A stretch of DNA of 64,000 nt from an uncultured Poribacteria bacterium (GTDB lineage Bacteria > Poribacteria > WGA-4E > WGA-3G), in the NCBI GenBank assembly GCA_951812525.1, contig OX638316.1, forward strand, positions 3,156,506 through 3,220,505, given 5' to 3'. The first letter of the stretch is position 1; the number at the start of each line of letters is the position of its first letter. Shown here one piece after another: positions 25,075 to 32,533 of the stretch. The position numbers and the translations under genes were made by a program. The notes under the pieces are model-generated. The model did no database searches. It was not told the origin of the DNA and saw only the letters and a list, made by a program, of their open reading frames with translations.

Positions 25075-25103
25075 TTGCCTTTAATTTGGTTTTTTTATAA
25101 AAT
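25075..25103 (+). promoter_or_regulatory. Putative sigma-70 promoter
   Basis: TTGCCT (25075-25080) and TAAAAT (25098-25103) lie 17 bases apart, about 80 bases before the LamG gene. Confidence 0.5.
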
Positions 25104-25181
25104 AACACTGTTTAGTAAAGCGGTCTACATTTTACGCGTTCGTATAAAGACGCACATAACAACATCGGGAGGTATATTTCG

Positions 25182-26015
25182 ATGAAGATTTTGACCATAA
25201 GCTTACTATCAATCTGTTTAATCGTGATATTAGGAACCGTTGGAGAAGCTGTCCGAGAGGACGATTTGGCACTCTATCTTTCCTTCGATGAAGCGAAAGG
25301 TGATACAGCCAAAGATAAGACTAAACATAAAAATGATGGAACAATCCACAAAGGGAAGCGGGTAAAGGGTAAAATTGGCCAGGCAGTCGAACTGAGTGGC
25401 GAAGGTGGCGGCTGGATTGAAGTGCCAGATTCTCCCTCTTTGGATATTACCGATGAAATCACCTTGATGTGTTGGATGTATCCGACCCAGTTCACGGATG
25501 AGTGGTTCCGCATTATTGTGAAGACTTGGGCAGGTGATACCGCGCCATGGATGGTCTACGGGTTCTATGAGTTTGGCGGTAATAATGGAAAGACCGGTTT
25601 TATTATCTCTGTTAATAAGGGGACAGAAAAACGGGTCGGTGATGCTGAGACTTCGAACTTGCCCGCGAAGGAGTGGACACATGTAACCGCTACCTACGAT
25701 GGGAGCGAGATGAAAATGTACTATGATGGTGAAGTAGAAGTGGAAGGGGATGCCAAAGGTAAGATTGATACCAACGATGTTCCTGTGTCAATTGGACGCA
25801 ACAGCGAAGGGAATCGGGAGCATTACATTGGACTCGTCGATGAGGTGGCAATTTGGAGTGTTGCGCTTGATCAAAACGAAATCCAGAAGGCGATGGATCG
25901 AGTGTATGCCATCGAGCCAGAAGGTAAGTTGCCTACGAGATGGGGTCGGGTAAAAGACAAGTATTATAGAGTGCCTAAATCGTTTACCCCGCGAGAACCG
26001 AGAAGTTGGCAGTAG
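25182..26015 (+). CDS. Secreted LamG-domain protein with C-terminal WG tag
   Basis: This 277-residue exported protein has a signal peptide (cut near GEAVRE) and one LamG/concanavalin-like domain. ALYLSFDEAKGDTAKDKT opens it, followed by GGWIEVPDSPSLDITDEITL, then WTHVTATYDGSEMKMYYDG and the closing GLVDEVAIWSVALDQNEI. After the domain comes YAIEPEGKLPTRWGRVK, the tag shared with three other proteins, here followed by a unique 18-residue tail. GGGAGG precedes ATG 25182. A terminator lies 30 bases after the stop. LamG domains bind carbohydrate or protein, so a surface-associated binding role is likely. Confidence 0.9.
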   Translation: MKILTISLLSICLIVILGTVGEAVREDDLALYLSFDEAKGDTAKDKTKHKNDGTIHKGKRVKGKIGQAVELSGEGGGWIEVPDSPSLDITDEITLMCWMYPTQFTDEWFRIIVKTWAGDTAPWMVYGFYEFGGNNGKTGFIISVNKGTEKRVGDAETSNLPAKEWTHVTATYDGSEMKMYYDGEVEVEGDAKGKIDTNDVPVSIGRNSEGNREHYIGLVDEVAIWSVALDQNEIQKAMDRVYAIEPEGKLPTRWGRVKDKYYRVPKSFTPREPRSWQ

Positions 26016-26044
26016 GTACTGCGCCAGAACCAAAGGGATAAAAA

Positions 26045-26077
26045 ATGGGCATCGTGAATATGATGCCCATATTTTTT
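26045..26077. terminator. Terminator between convergent genes
   Basis: ATGGGCATC and GATGCCCAT pair perfectly over 9 bp around an 8-base loop and are followed by ATTTTTT; an A-run on the left side would serve the minus-strand TPR gene. Confidence 0.88.
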
Positions 26078-26080
26078 AAA

Positions 26081-27670
26081 TTAGCGTAGGAGTCGTTCGA
26101 GCATTTCGCGAGCGTTTTGGTTCCCTGGATTCAAACGTAACACCTCTCGGAATTCATGAATAGCAGGATCTTTTTCTCCCAACTTATAGTAGGCGGTTCC
26201 CAAAGCCCCATGCGTTAGCACGTTATCTGGATTAGTTTGAAGCACTTTTTGAAAACAGGATACCGCTTCATGGTATTCCTGTTTCGACAGCAAAATCAAG
26301 CCGAGGTGGTGCAGCGCATTTTCATCTGAAGGGTTCAACTCAAGGATAATCCGATACCCCACTGCCGCTGCATCGTACATCCCCTTCTGCCAATAAATCC
26401 GGGTCAAATTTTTATGAAACTCAATGTTTTCCGGGGCAATCTTAATCGCTTTTTGGCTGTGACGAATCGCGTCATTAAGGTTCCCACTTCGCCAGTATAT
26501 AATCCCAAGCCCACCGTATGCCTCAGCAAAATTCGGTTCAAGTTCGATCGCTTTCTGATAAGCCGCAATCGCTTTCTCAATCTGACCACTATGGTAGTAA
26601 GCGAGTCCTAAATTATAGTGACTTTGAACATTTAAATCAGCAAGTCCCTTCGAATTCCGTGTTATTTTCTCGTTATCCTGGATAACAATCAATGTGTTCT
26701 CTAAAACAGCGATAGCTTTGCTATATTGCTTGTTAAGGAGCACCGCGATTCCATAATTTAGCCAGAGGTGCGCATCCTTATCAAGTCCTGTGACTGCCAC
26801 TTCCAACTCACTGACAGCGCGTTTGAAGTCCCCTTGTTGCAGGTATATGTTTCCACGTTCAGCATACCGTTGTGCTGTTACACCAAGTTTTAGCACATCC
26901 CACCACAGCGGATCGTGCATCTGTGTGTATTTTGTTCGTTTTCGCGATGCTTGTGCATGCTGAGTGGCAGCATCCATTTCTCCGAGTACCATCGCAACCT
27001 GTGCCATTGTTGCGTGTGCCTCGCTCTGTTCTGGGTTCAGTTTTAAAGCCTGTCGCAAATGGCTTCGCGCCGTTTCAAACTGTTGCTCAGCGAACGCAAG
27101 TTCACCGAGCCATAAAGACGCATACGGATTCCGAGAATCCAATTCATTAGCAGTTTTCAGGTGTGTTTTCGCTTGCCCAAGATGTCCGAGGCTTCGGAGT
27201 GCCGCTGCGCGATAAACATGGGCAGGTGCATATTGAGCGTCGAGTTTGATGGCATCGGCAAGCGTATGGGAGGCCGCTTGTGGATCGGTCCTATAAGTGA
27301 TCATTCCGAGGTAGTATAACCAGCGGAATTCGTTAGGCGCAATCTCAATCGCGCCTCGGTAACACTCGGCTGCCTCTACTTCCCAACCATGAACAAAATA
27401 GATGTTCCCCAACTCTCCCCAAGCGTTTGCCTCTTTCGGTGCTTCAACCAGTCTTTGCTGTGCTGTTTCAACCACCGCTAACAGTCGCTGTTCTTCAACG
27501 TGTTCTATATCGCTCGGCTGCGGCACCCAATTAGGTGTAAGCGCATTTTGCTTGTTTCCAGCCGATCCAACCTGTTGAGAAGGATCGTCCGCAAGGGCAA
27601 GTACTCCTGCTTCGGTACAGAGGAACAGTATGCAGCAAACCAGAAGCAGCGCACAGTAGGTTCCTTTCAT
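26081..27670 (-). CDS. Secreted TPR protein
   Basis: This 529-residue exported protein has a signal peptide (cut near LCTEAGVLA) and at least ten tetratricopeptide repeats spanning about 50-525. Clear units are AWGELGNIYFVHGWEVEAAE, HYNLGLAYYHSGQIEKAIAA, AYGGLGIIYWRSGNLNDAIR and LHHLGLILLSKQEYHEAVSC. The repeats probably form a superhelical scaffold binding partner proteins in the periplasm. AAGGAG precedes ATG 27670. It is monocistronic, converging on the LamG gene. No catalytic domain is attached. Confidence 0.92.
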   Translation of the reverse strand: MKGTYCALLLVCCILFLCTEAGVLALADDPSQQVGSAGNKQNALTPNWVPQPSDIEHVEEQRLLAVVETAQQRLVEAPKEANAWGELGNIYFVHGWEVEAAECYRGAIEIAPNEFRWLYYLGMITYRTDPQAASHTLADAIKLDAQYAPAHVYRAAALRSLGHLGQAKTHLKTANELDSRNPYASLWLGELAFAEQQFETARSHLRQALKLNPEQSEAHATMAQVAMVLGEMDAATQHAQASRKRTKYTQMHDPLWWDVLKLGVTAQRYAERGNIYLQQGDFKRAVSELEVAVTGLDKDAHLWLNYGIAVLLNKQYSKAIAVLENTLIVIQDNEKITRNSKGLADLNVQSHYNLGLAYYHSGQIEKAIAAYQKAIELEPNFAEAYGGLGIIYWRSGNLNDAIRHSQKAIKIAPENIEFHKNLTRIYWQKGMYDAAAVGYRIILELNPSDENALHHLGLILLSKQEYHEAVSCFQKVLQTNPDNVLTHGALGTAYYKLGEKDPAIHEFREVLRLNPGNQNAREMLERLLR

Positions 27671-27997
27671 TTGATTCTCCTTGGATTGTCAAAAAATGAA
27701 TTGCGTTTGGGAAGCCGCAACACAAGGCATGCCGTTTGAGGTTAAACCTTCACGCCATCATAGGATATAGACGTATCGGTGTCAACCAAAAAGAGCAGAG
27801 GCATTCAGTTTTCTCTTGAGATATTTTATCGTGTCTGGTATACTCCCTTGATGAGTCTCAACATCGCTTGGCTAGGCGGGTTTCGCCTCGCCTCCGTAGG
27901 ATTGTCACTAAGGCTAATTGTGTTCTTAACCCGCAATTAGTTTCAATTTCCTAACATGACCGACCCAGATGTTTCCTAACAAAGGAGCTTGGGAAAA
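27671..27997. other. Intergenic region between divergent genes
   Basis: This 327-base gap separates the divergent TPR gene and the secreted protein at 27998. It holds an imperfect palindrome, AGGCG-GGTTT-CGCCT, near 27874-27888 and AAAGGAG before the downstream start. I see no gene. Promoters for both neighbours must lie here but none is convincing. Confidence 0.5.
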
Positions 27998-28756
27998 ATG
28001 ATACATGCTATTAGATGTCTCTTGATTCTAATGATTCTTGCTTTTGTAGCGTTTAATGTGTCAGCAGAAATCTTGTTACAGGAAGATTTTGAAGGCGATC
28101 TGGATTTAACCACGAAATGGCGGACAAGTTACCAGAAATTTGTCTATATTAAAGACGGTATCCTCTATCTGGACCAAGGGAAATCGGGTGGCGACTACGT
28201 GAGTCTTGTGTCTGCTCAAAACTTCAACGATATCATCGTCTATTACGAATGGTTCATCATTGAATGGAGCGGACAGGGAGATGGTGGTGGTGCGCTGCGG
28301 CAGACGCCAGATGGTTCTTATTGGATGCGCTGGTGGGGACGCAATAGCGTCAAAGTCACAACGAATAAAGCTGGACCTGTTGCTGCTTGGCAACCTTTTC
28401 CAGCGAAGGGCGGTCCAGCGTCATCTAACTACGATGCAGCATCTGAGCATTTCATATTGAAAGCGGCGTTAATGACCGAGGAAAAGCGCGTGACCATTCA
28501 TATATGGGATGTGACGGATAAAAAGAAGAAGATACAGGTCGCTGAATGGGAAGTTAAGGACGATACCTATAAGTCGGGAAATATGAGTTTCGACTGCTGG
28601 AAATTCGGTATTTACGGCGTTGATAATGTTGTTGTTGCCACACCTGAACACGAAGCAGAAATCTTCGACGACAACTTTGATCCTCTAAAGTTGCCTGTCG
28701 AACCTGAAGGAAAGCTTGCTATTACGTGGGGACACCTGAAATCGAATAATCGGTAA
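27998..28756 (+). CDS. Secreted jelly-roll-like protein with C-terminal WG tag
   Basis: This 252-residue exported protein has a signal peptide (MIHAIRCLLILMILAFVAFN, cut after VSA). The body opens with LLQEDFEGDLDLTTKWR and resembles a concanavalin-like or 3-keto-disaccharide-hydrolase-like jelly roll with many tryptophans; I see no catalytic residues. The C-terminus is VEPEGKLAITWGHLKSNNR, the tag shared with genes at 12750, 17403 and 25182. ATG 27998 is chosen over the in-frame TTG at 27989 because AAGGAG would lie only three bases from the TTG. The oxidoreductase downstream starts 17 bases later, suggesting co-transcription. Confidence 0.8.
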   Translation: MIHAIRCLLILMILAFVAFNVSAEILLQEDFEGDLDLTTKWRTSYQKFVYIKDGILYLDQGKSGGDYVSLVSAQNFNDIIVYYEWFIIEWSGQGDGGGALRQTPDGSYWMRWWGRNSVKVTTNKAGPVAAWQPFPAKGGPASSNYDAASEHFILKAALMTEEKRVTIHIWDVTDKKKKIQVAEWEVKDDTYKSGNMSFDCWKFGIYGVDNVVVATPEHEAEIFDDNFDPLKLPVEPEGKLAITWGHLKSNNR

Positions 28757-28773
28757 GCAGAAAGGAATTAGCC

Positions 28774-29754
28774 ATGACAAGATGTGCGCTTATCAGCGGT
28801 AGAGGTATGGGGTTGATGCACGGTGGGAACTTCCATAGCCATCCAGACGCAGAGGTCGTAGCCGTGTGCGATATGGACCCGGAACTGCTCGCGAAGGCAG
28901 AGGAGCAATTTGGGGCACCCGGGTATGCATCGATTGAGGAGCTCTTGGCGAATTGTGACGCCGAACTCGTGCTTCTCATCGTCAATGAAACTCGGCGTAT
29001 CCCGCCGTTACGGCAATTGCTTGAAGCCGGACGCAATGTCTTCACAGAGAAACCGCTCTGTGGATTGCACGGGCAACACCGGTTACGCGAGGAGGATCTC
29101 GGAATTGCGGCACCCGCTATCGCAACATGGCGTGAGTCTAATCTTAAATTCGGGATCGATTTCAACTATCGGTTTATGCACCATTTCCGTAAGCTTCATG
29201 ATGATGTCGCTGATAATCGGTTGGGTAAGATTCGGATGGTACACGCACGGGCACACTTCAATTGCTGGTCGCACGTCATTGACCAAATCCTCTGGACAAT
29301 GGGCATGCCAGAGTGGGTGAGCGTCATTGGCGATCCGAATGAGGACCGCGATTGGGAACGTTTAATTCATATCGGTTGGGAAAATGGTGTGATTGGTTCC
29401 CTGAGTGGCACGAACTTATGGGGCTACGATGATCATCCGCTCCGCGTCAAAGTCCTTGGCGATGAATTTTACGCTGAAGCGCGAGGGTTAGAGGGATGGT
29501 ATTGCAGACGGAAAGCGAATAGTTCTGAGCATGAGGAACTGTGGGAAGCCGAAACTGACACTCCAGAAATGCCAGAGTCCTTCAAGCGGATGGCTGATGG
29601 TGTAATCAAAGCGATGCATGCCGACATACCTTTTCCCGCTGATGGTGAAGCGGCGTGGAATGAACTCGTGTTTGAGGCGGCAGTCCACAGGTCAGCTTTG
29701 CAAAACAACGCTCGCGTCTTTTTGGCAGAGGTAGAAGCAGACGCGTCTAAGTAA
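28774..29754 (+). CDS. Gfo/Idh/MocA family oxidoreductase
   Basis: This 326-residue NAD(P)-dependent dehydrogenase of the Gfo/Idh/MocA family acts on sugars or inositols. The Rossmann start (RCALISGRGMGLMHGGNFHSHPD) is atypical: the usual GxGxxG reads GRGMG. VVAVCDMDPELLAKAEEQFG follows. The catalytic EKP motif is present (GRNVFTEKPLCG, about 87-98), and a C-terminal alpha/beta domain includes DHPLRVKVLGDEFYAEARG. The substrate is unknown. AAAGGA precedes ATG 28774. It follows a tagged secreted protein by 17 bases. Confidence 0.88.
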   Translation: MTRCALISGRGMGLMHGGNFHSHPDAEVVAVCDMDPELLAKAEEQFGAPGYASIEELLANCDAELVLLIVNETRRIPPLRQLLEAGRNVFTEKPLCGLHGQHRLREEDLGIAAPAIATWRESNLKFGIDFNYRFMHHFRKLHDDVADNRLGKIRMVHARAHFNCWSHVIDQILWTMGMPEWVSVIGDPNEDRDWERLIHIGWENGVIGSLSGTNLWGYDDHPLRVKVLGDEFYAEARGLEGWYCRRKANSSEHEELWEAETDTPEMPESFKRMADGVIKAMHADIPFPADGEAAWNELVFEAAVHRSALQNNARVFLAEVEADASK

Positions 29755-29783
29755 GAGAGCTCATTATTCGCGATGCCACTGTA

Positions 29784-29804
29784 CCGCAAACTGTTAGTTT
29801 GCGG
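29784..29804. repeat. CCGCAAACT-GTT-AGTTTGCGG palindrome
   Basis: A perfect 9-bp hairpin with a GTT loop. The core AAACTGTTAGTTTG recurs at 36126-36139 and 36185-36198, and inverted near 36226-36243. Confidence 0.75.
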
Positions 29805-29874
29805 GCTGCGATGGACAATATAACAGATTCTGGTACAGGCGGAATTCTGTCGCCGCTTTATGGTAGGTACGGAA

Positions 29875-29903
29875 GATAGGCGCGGTTAAAAACCGCGCCT
29901 ATC
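29875..29903. repeat. Variable-arm palindrome GATAGGCGCGGTT
   Basis: GATAGGCGCGGTT and AACCGCGCCTATC pair perfectly over 13 bp around AAA, between convergent genes. The same core appears at 35016-35043 and 39181-39202. It may also terminate transcription, but it lacks a T-run. Confidence 0.75.
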
Positions 29904-29925
29904 TTTCAAAGAACAGTAGAATGTT

Positions 29926-30978
29926 TTAGGCAGCACCGCCTTCAACAGCAATCTTAATCGCGTCTTTGCCCTCTAAGTGATAGCTGCCGTGAAGTGCATC
30001 GAAGCCTTTAGATACATCTTCTAACGGAAGGATGTGACTAACAAACCCGTCAAAGAGTGAGGCGTGTTTCTCAAGCATTGGAATCGCACGTAGGAAATGT
30101 TTTCTCTCAAATCCCCATCCGGCTTCCAATCGAAGGTTCTTGCGCATTAACATCTGATTCGGATTACAATCAAAAGAGCCGACATCCACGAAATGCCCAT
30201 ATACAACGTAAGTTCCGCTATGCCTGATATAGTCCAAGCCTTCGGGAATAGCGGCGAGAAAACCAGTGCATTCATAGACAACATCCGCACCGATGCCTTG
30301 TGGTGTATTTTCCCGGACAATCTGTTTCCGTTCTTCTGGGTCGGGCACTTCGGCGATGTCGATGGTGAGATCCGCTCCCAGTCTCTTTGCCATTTCAAGC
30401 CTTCCCGGAGGCCCGCCGACAACAATAAGCCGTCCGGCACCAGAGACTCTTGCCCAATTGAGCGCAAGTAGACCGATCGGACCGGTTCCTTGAATTACAA
30501 CCGTGTCGCCGAATTCGATTTTACCGCGTGACACACAGTGCGCCGCACACGAAGCGGGTTCAGCAAGCACGGCGATTTCTGGCGGTAGATCGGTTTTGAG
30601 AAACATATTTGTTTCCGGGTTTGAAAGATAGATGTACTCACTGAAACCACCGCGCAGATACGGTGCTTCTTCCGATGGAGAAAAACCGAGTCCACCACTC
30701 GGAGAGAGTGCTATCCTATCTCCTTCTTTAACTGGATTTCCCAGATAGTCCGTTTCAACGCCTTCTCCTAAAGTTTCGATCACGCCGACATTCTCGTGTC
30801 CGAGGATAATATCGTGTTTGATGTGCTGATATTCCCAGTTGTGGAGATCGGTGCCGCAAATGCCACCTAACTCTTGACGTACAAGAACCGTACCGGGTTC
30901 TGGGTCAACTATTGGATACTCTCGGATTTCAAAATCTTTGCCACTCATCACAGTGGCACGTGAGGTTCTGGTTGCCAT
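29926..30978 (-). CDS. Zinc-binding alcohol dehydrogenase family protein
   Basis: This 350-residue medium-chain dehydrogenase resembles threonine/sorbitol dehydrogenases. The catalytic zinc site shows GGICGTDLHNWE (Cys, about residue 41) and GHENVGVIETLGEG (His-Glu, about 60). The coenzyme domain has TVVIQGTGPIGLLALNWAR. The structural-zinc cysteine cluster usual between residues 95 and 115 is absent, as in some subfamilies. It oxidises or reduces an alcohol or polyol with NAD(P); the substrate is not known. AAAAGGAG precedes ATG 30978. It is followed on the same strand, in the upstream direction, by the NADP-dependent reductase at 31091-32077, 112 bases away. Confidence 0.92.
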   Translation of the reverse strand: MATRTSRATVMSGKDFEIREYPIVDPEPGTVLVRQELGGICGTDLHNWEYQHIKHDIILGHENVGVIETLGEGVETDYLGNPVKEGDRIALSPSGGLGFSPSEEAPYLRGGFSEYIYLSNPETNMFLKTDLPPEIAVLAEPASCAAHCVSRGKIEFGDTVVIQGTGPIGLLALNWARVSGAGRLIVVGGPPGRLEMAKRLGADLTIDIAEVPDPEERKQIVRENTPQGIGADVVYECTGFLAAIPEGLDYIRHSGTYVVYGHFVDVGSFDCNPNQMLMRKNLRLEAGWGFERKHFLRAIPMLEKHASLFDGFVSHILPLEDVSKGFDALHGSYHLEGKDAIKIAVEGGAA

Positions 30979-31090
30979 TGTAAAACTCCTTTTAGAAACT
31001 TAGCCACGGTGTGTAATCACAACAACGGCTGTATTGAAATATCGCGTGCTGCAGCTTTGCTGATACATCCTCAACAAACCGTTAAAAACA

Positions 31091-32077
31091 TTAGACTTTG
31101 ACGACTATTTTACCGAGTTTCTCACCCGTGAAAAGTGCCATAAAAGCCTTTGGCGCGTTCTCTAAACCTTCTACAATCGTCTCTTCCCACTGTATTTTCC
31201 CTTCGCCTATCCACTCCCGCATGTCGCTGTAAAATTCAGCGTTCCGTTCCATAAAGTCAGTGACAATAAACCCTTGCAGTTTAATCCGTTTACCGATAGC
31301 AGAACTGAGGTTTGTCGGACCTGGAGTGGGTTCAATATCGTTGTATTGAGAGATCATACCACACAGCGGGATACGTCCATGCATATTCATCACAGCAAGT
31401 GCCGCTTGGAGGTGTCTGCCGCCTACGTTCTCAAAGTAGATGTCAAGTCCATCTGGACAGTGGGTCCTGAGTTCAGCTTCCAAGTCATCAACGTTTTTGT
31501 AATTAAAAGCCGCATCAACACCTGCTTTCTCCAGTAGCCACGAGACTTTCTGGTCGGAACCGGCACTTGCGATCACTCGGCACCCTTTGATTTTAGCGAT
31601 TTGACACACAATTGAGCCAACCGCTCCGGCTGCTGCGGAGACGAAAACCGTTTCGCCTGCTTGGGGTTGACCTATCTCCAGAAATCCGAAATAGGCAGTG
31701 CGTCCAGGCATACCGACAGCACCTAAAAATGACTGCAGTGAAGCAATTGTTAAATCAACAGCGGTTACGCTTTCTGCCGATGCAACGTAGTGGTCCCGCC
31801 ACCCAAGCATACCCGTCACATAATCCCCGACCTGAAACTGATCGCTGTTTGATTGAACAATCTTACCTGCGCATCTGCCTTCCAGAGGTTGACCGAGTTC
31901 AACACCTCGCATGGCACCGCGCATATACGGGTCTACTGATGTGTAAAGATTTTCGACTAATACCTCTCCGGCGGCGGGATCAGGAAGAGAAACCTCTACA
32001 ATTTCAAAATCACTTTCCTTCGGCATTCCAACAATCCGGTTCTTAAGACGAATTTGCCGACTTACAAGATTCGACAT
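31091..32077 (-). CDS. NADP-dependent oxidoreductase (PTGR/CurA-like)
   Basis: This 328-residue zinc-independent medium-chain reductase belongs to the leukotriene B4 dehydrogenase/CurA/YncB family, which reduces alpha,beta-unsaturated carbonyls. Landmarks are LYTSVDPYMRGAMRG (about 45-59), YVTGMLGWRDH, the nucleotide motif ETVFVSAAAGAVGSIVCQIAKIKG (142-165), and YFENVGGRHLQAALAVMN. The length and motifs are typical and there are no zinc ligands. It probably detoxifies reactive carbonyls. GAGGAG precedes ATG 32077. Confidence 0.94.
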   Translation of the reverse strand: MSNLVSRQIRLKNRIVGMPKESDFEIVEVSLPDPAAGEVLVENLYTSVDPYMRGAMRGVELGQPLEGRCAGKIVQSNSDQFQVGDYVTGMLGWRDHYVASAESVTAVDLTIASLQSFLGAVGMPGRTAYFGFLEIGQPQAGETVFVSAAAGAVGSIVCQIAKIKGCRVIASAGSDQKVSWLLEKAGVDAAFNYKNVDDLEAELRTHCPDGLDIYFENVGGRHLQAALAVMNMHGRIPLCGMISQYNDIEPTPGPTNLSSAIGKRIKLQGFIVTDFMERNAEFYSDMREWIGEGKIQWEETIVEGLENAPKAFMALFTGEKLGKIVVKV

Positions 32078-32533
32078 TCTTTTCTCCTCTCGACTGGTAA
32101 CTTAATTTGCTTAATCGGTTTTGATGTAATGATAGCATATCTGAGAAAAAAGTCAAGATTAGAGAGATTTAGTTTTCGGAAAAAGTGTTCTCAATTTATG
32201 TTCTGTGTTCTCAATTTATGTGCTTTTATTTATTGCCCTTAGATTTAATAGGTCAACCTTACTCGGTTGTTTATCGTTTTTGGGGTTAGATTGGTAAGTT
32301 TCTGTGGGTTCTTACATTTTTCGGTAGGCAACCCTGCACATTAATGCGCATGGGCTATTATTTAAACTCCAACTTATCAATCCTGGGGCGCGTAACGCAC
32401 TTTGGAAGATTCTTCAAAACAAAGCGTGATTTATAACGCGCAACAACAAACTCCATATTTTAAATCGAGTTTTAATAAATATAATAAAAAACAACAGTTT
32501 CCCACTGAAAGAAATCTAGAAACGGAGTTTATC
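32078..32533. other. Intergenic region upstream of the cadherin/LRR gene
   Basis: This 456-base AT-rich gap contains a near-direct repeat, GTGTTCTCAATTTATGTTCT and GTGTTCTCAATTTATGTGCT (about 32183-32224). A TATAAT-like site lies near 32480 without a clear -35. A frame open from 32402 joins the downstream gene, but its peptide (SKQSVIYNAQQQTPYFKSS) does not look like a protein start. I see no gene or known riboswitch. Confidence 0.5.

Noticed and set aside
32078-32401. Riboswitch in the leader of the cadherin/LRR gene
   Set aside because: I compared it with c-di-GMP (GEMM) and cobalamin motifs by eye and found no match to their conserved cores.
32402-32533. N-terminal extension of the cadherin/LRR protein
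   Set aside because: The extra 44 residues are low-complexity and polar, while ATG 32534 has a ribosome site and is followed by a clear signal peptide.
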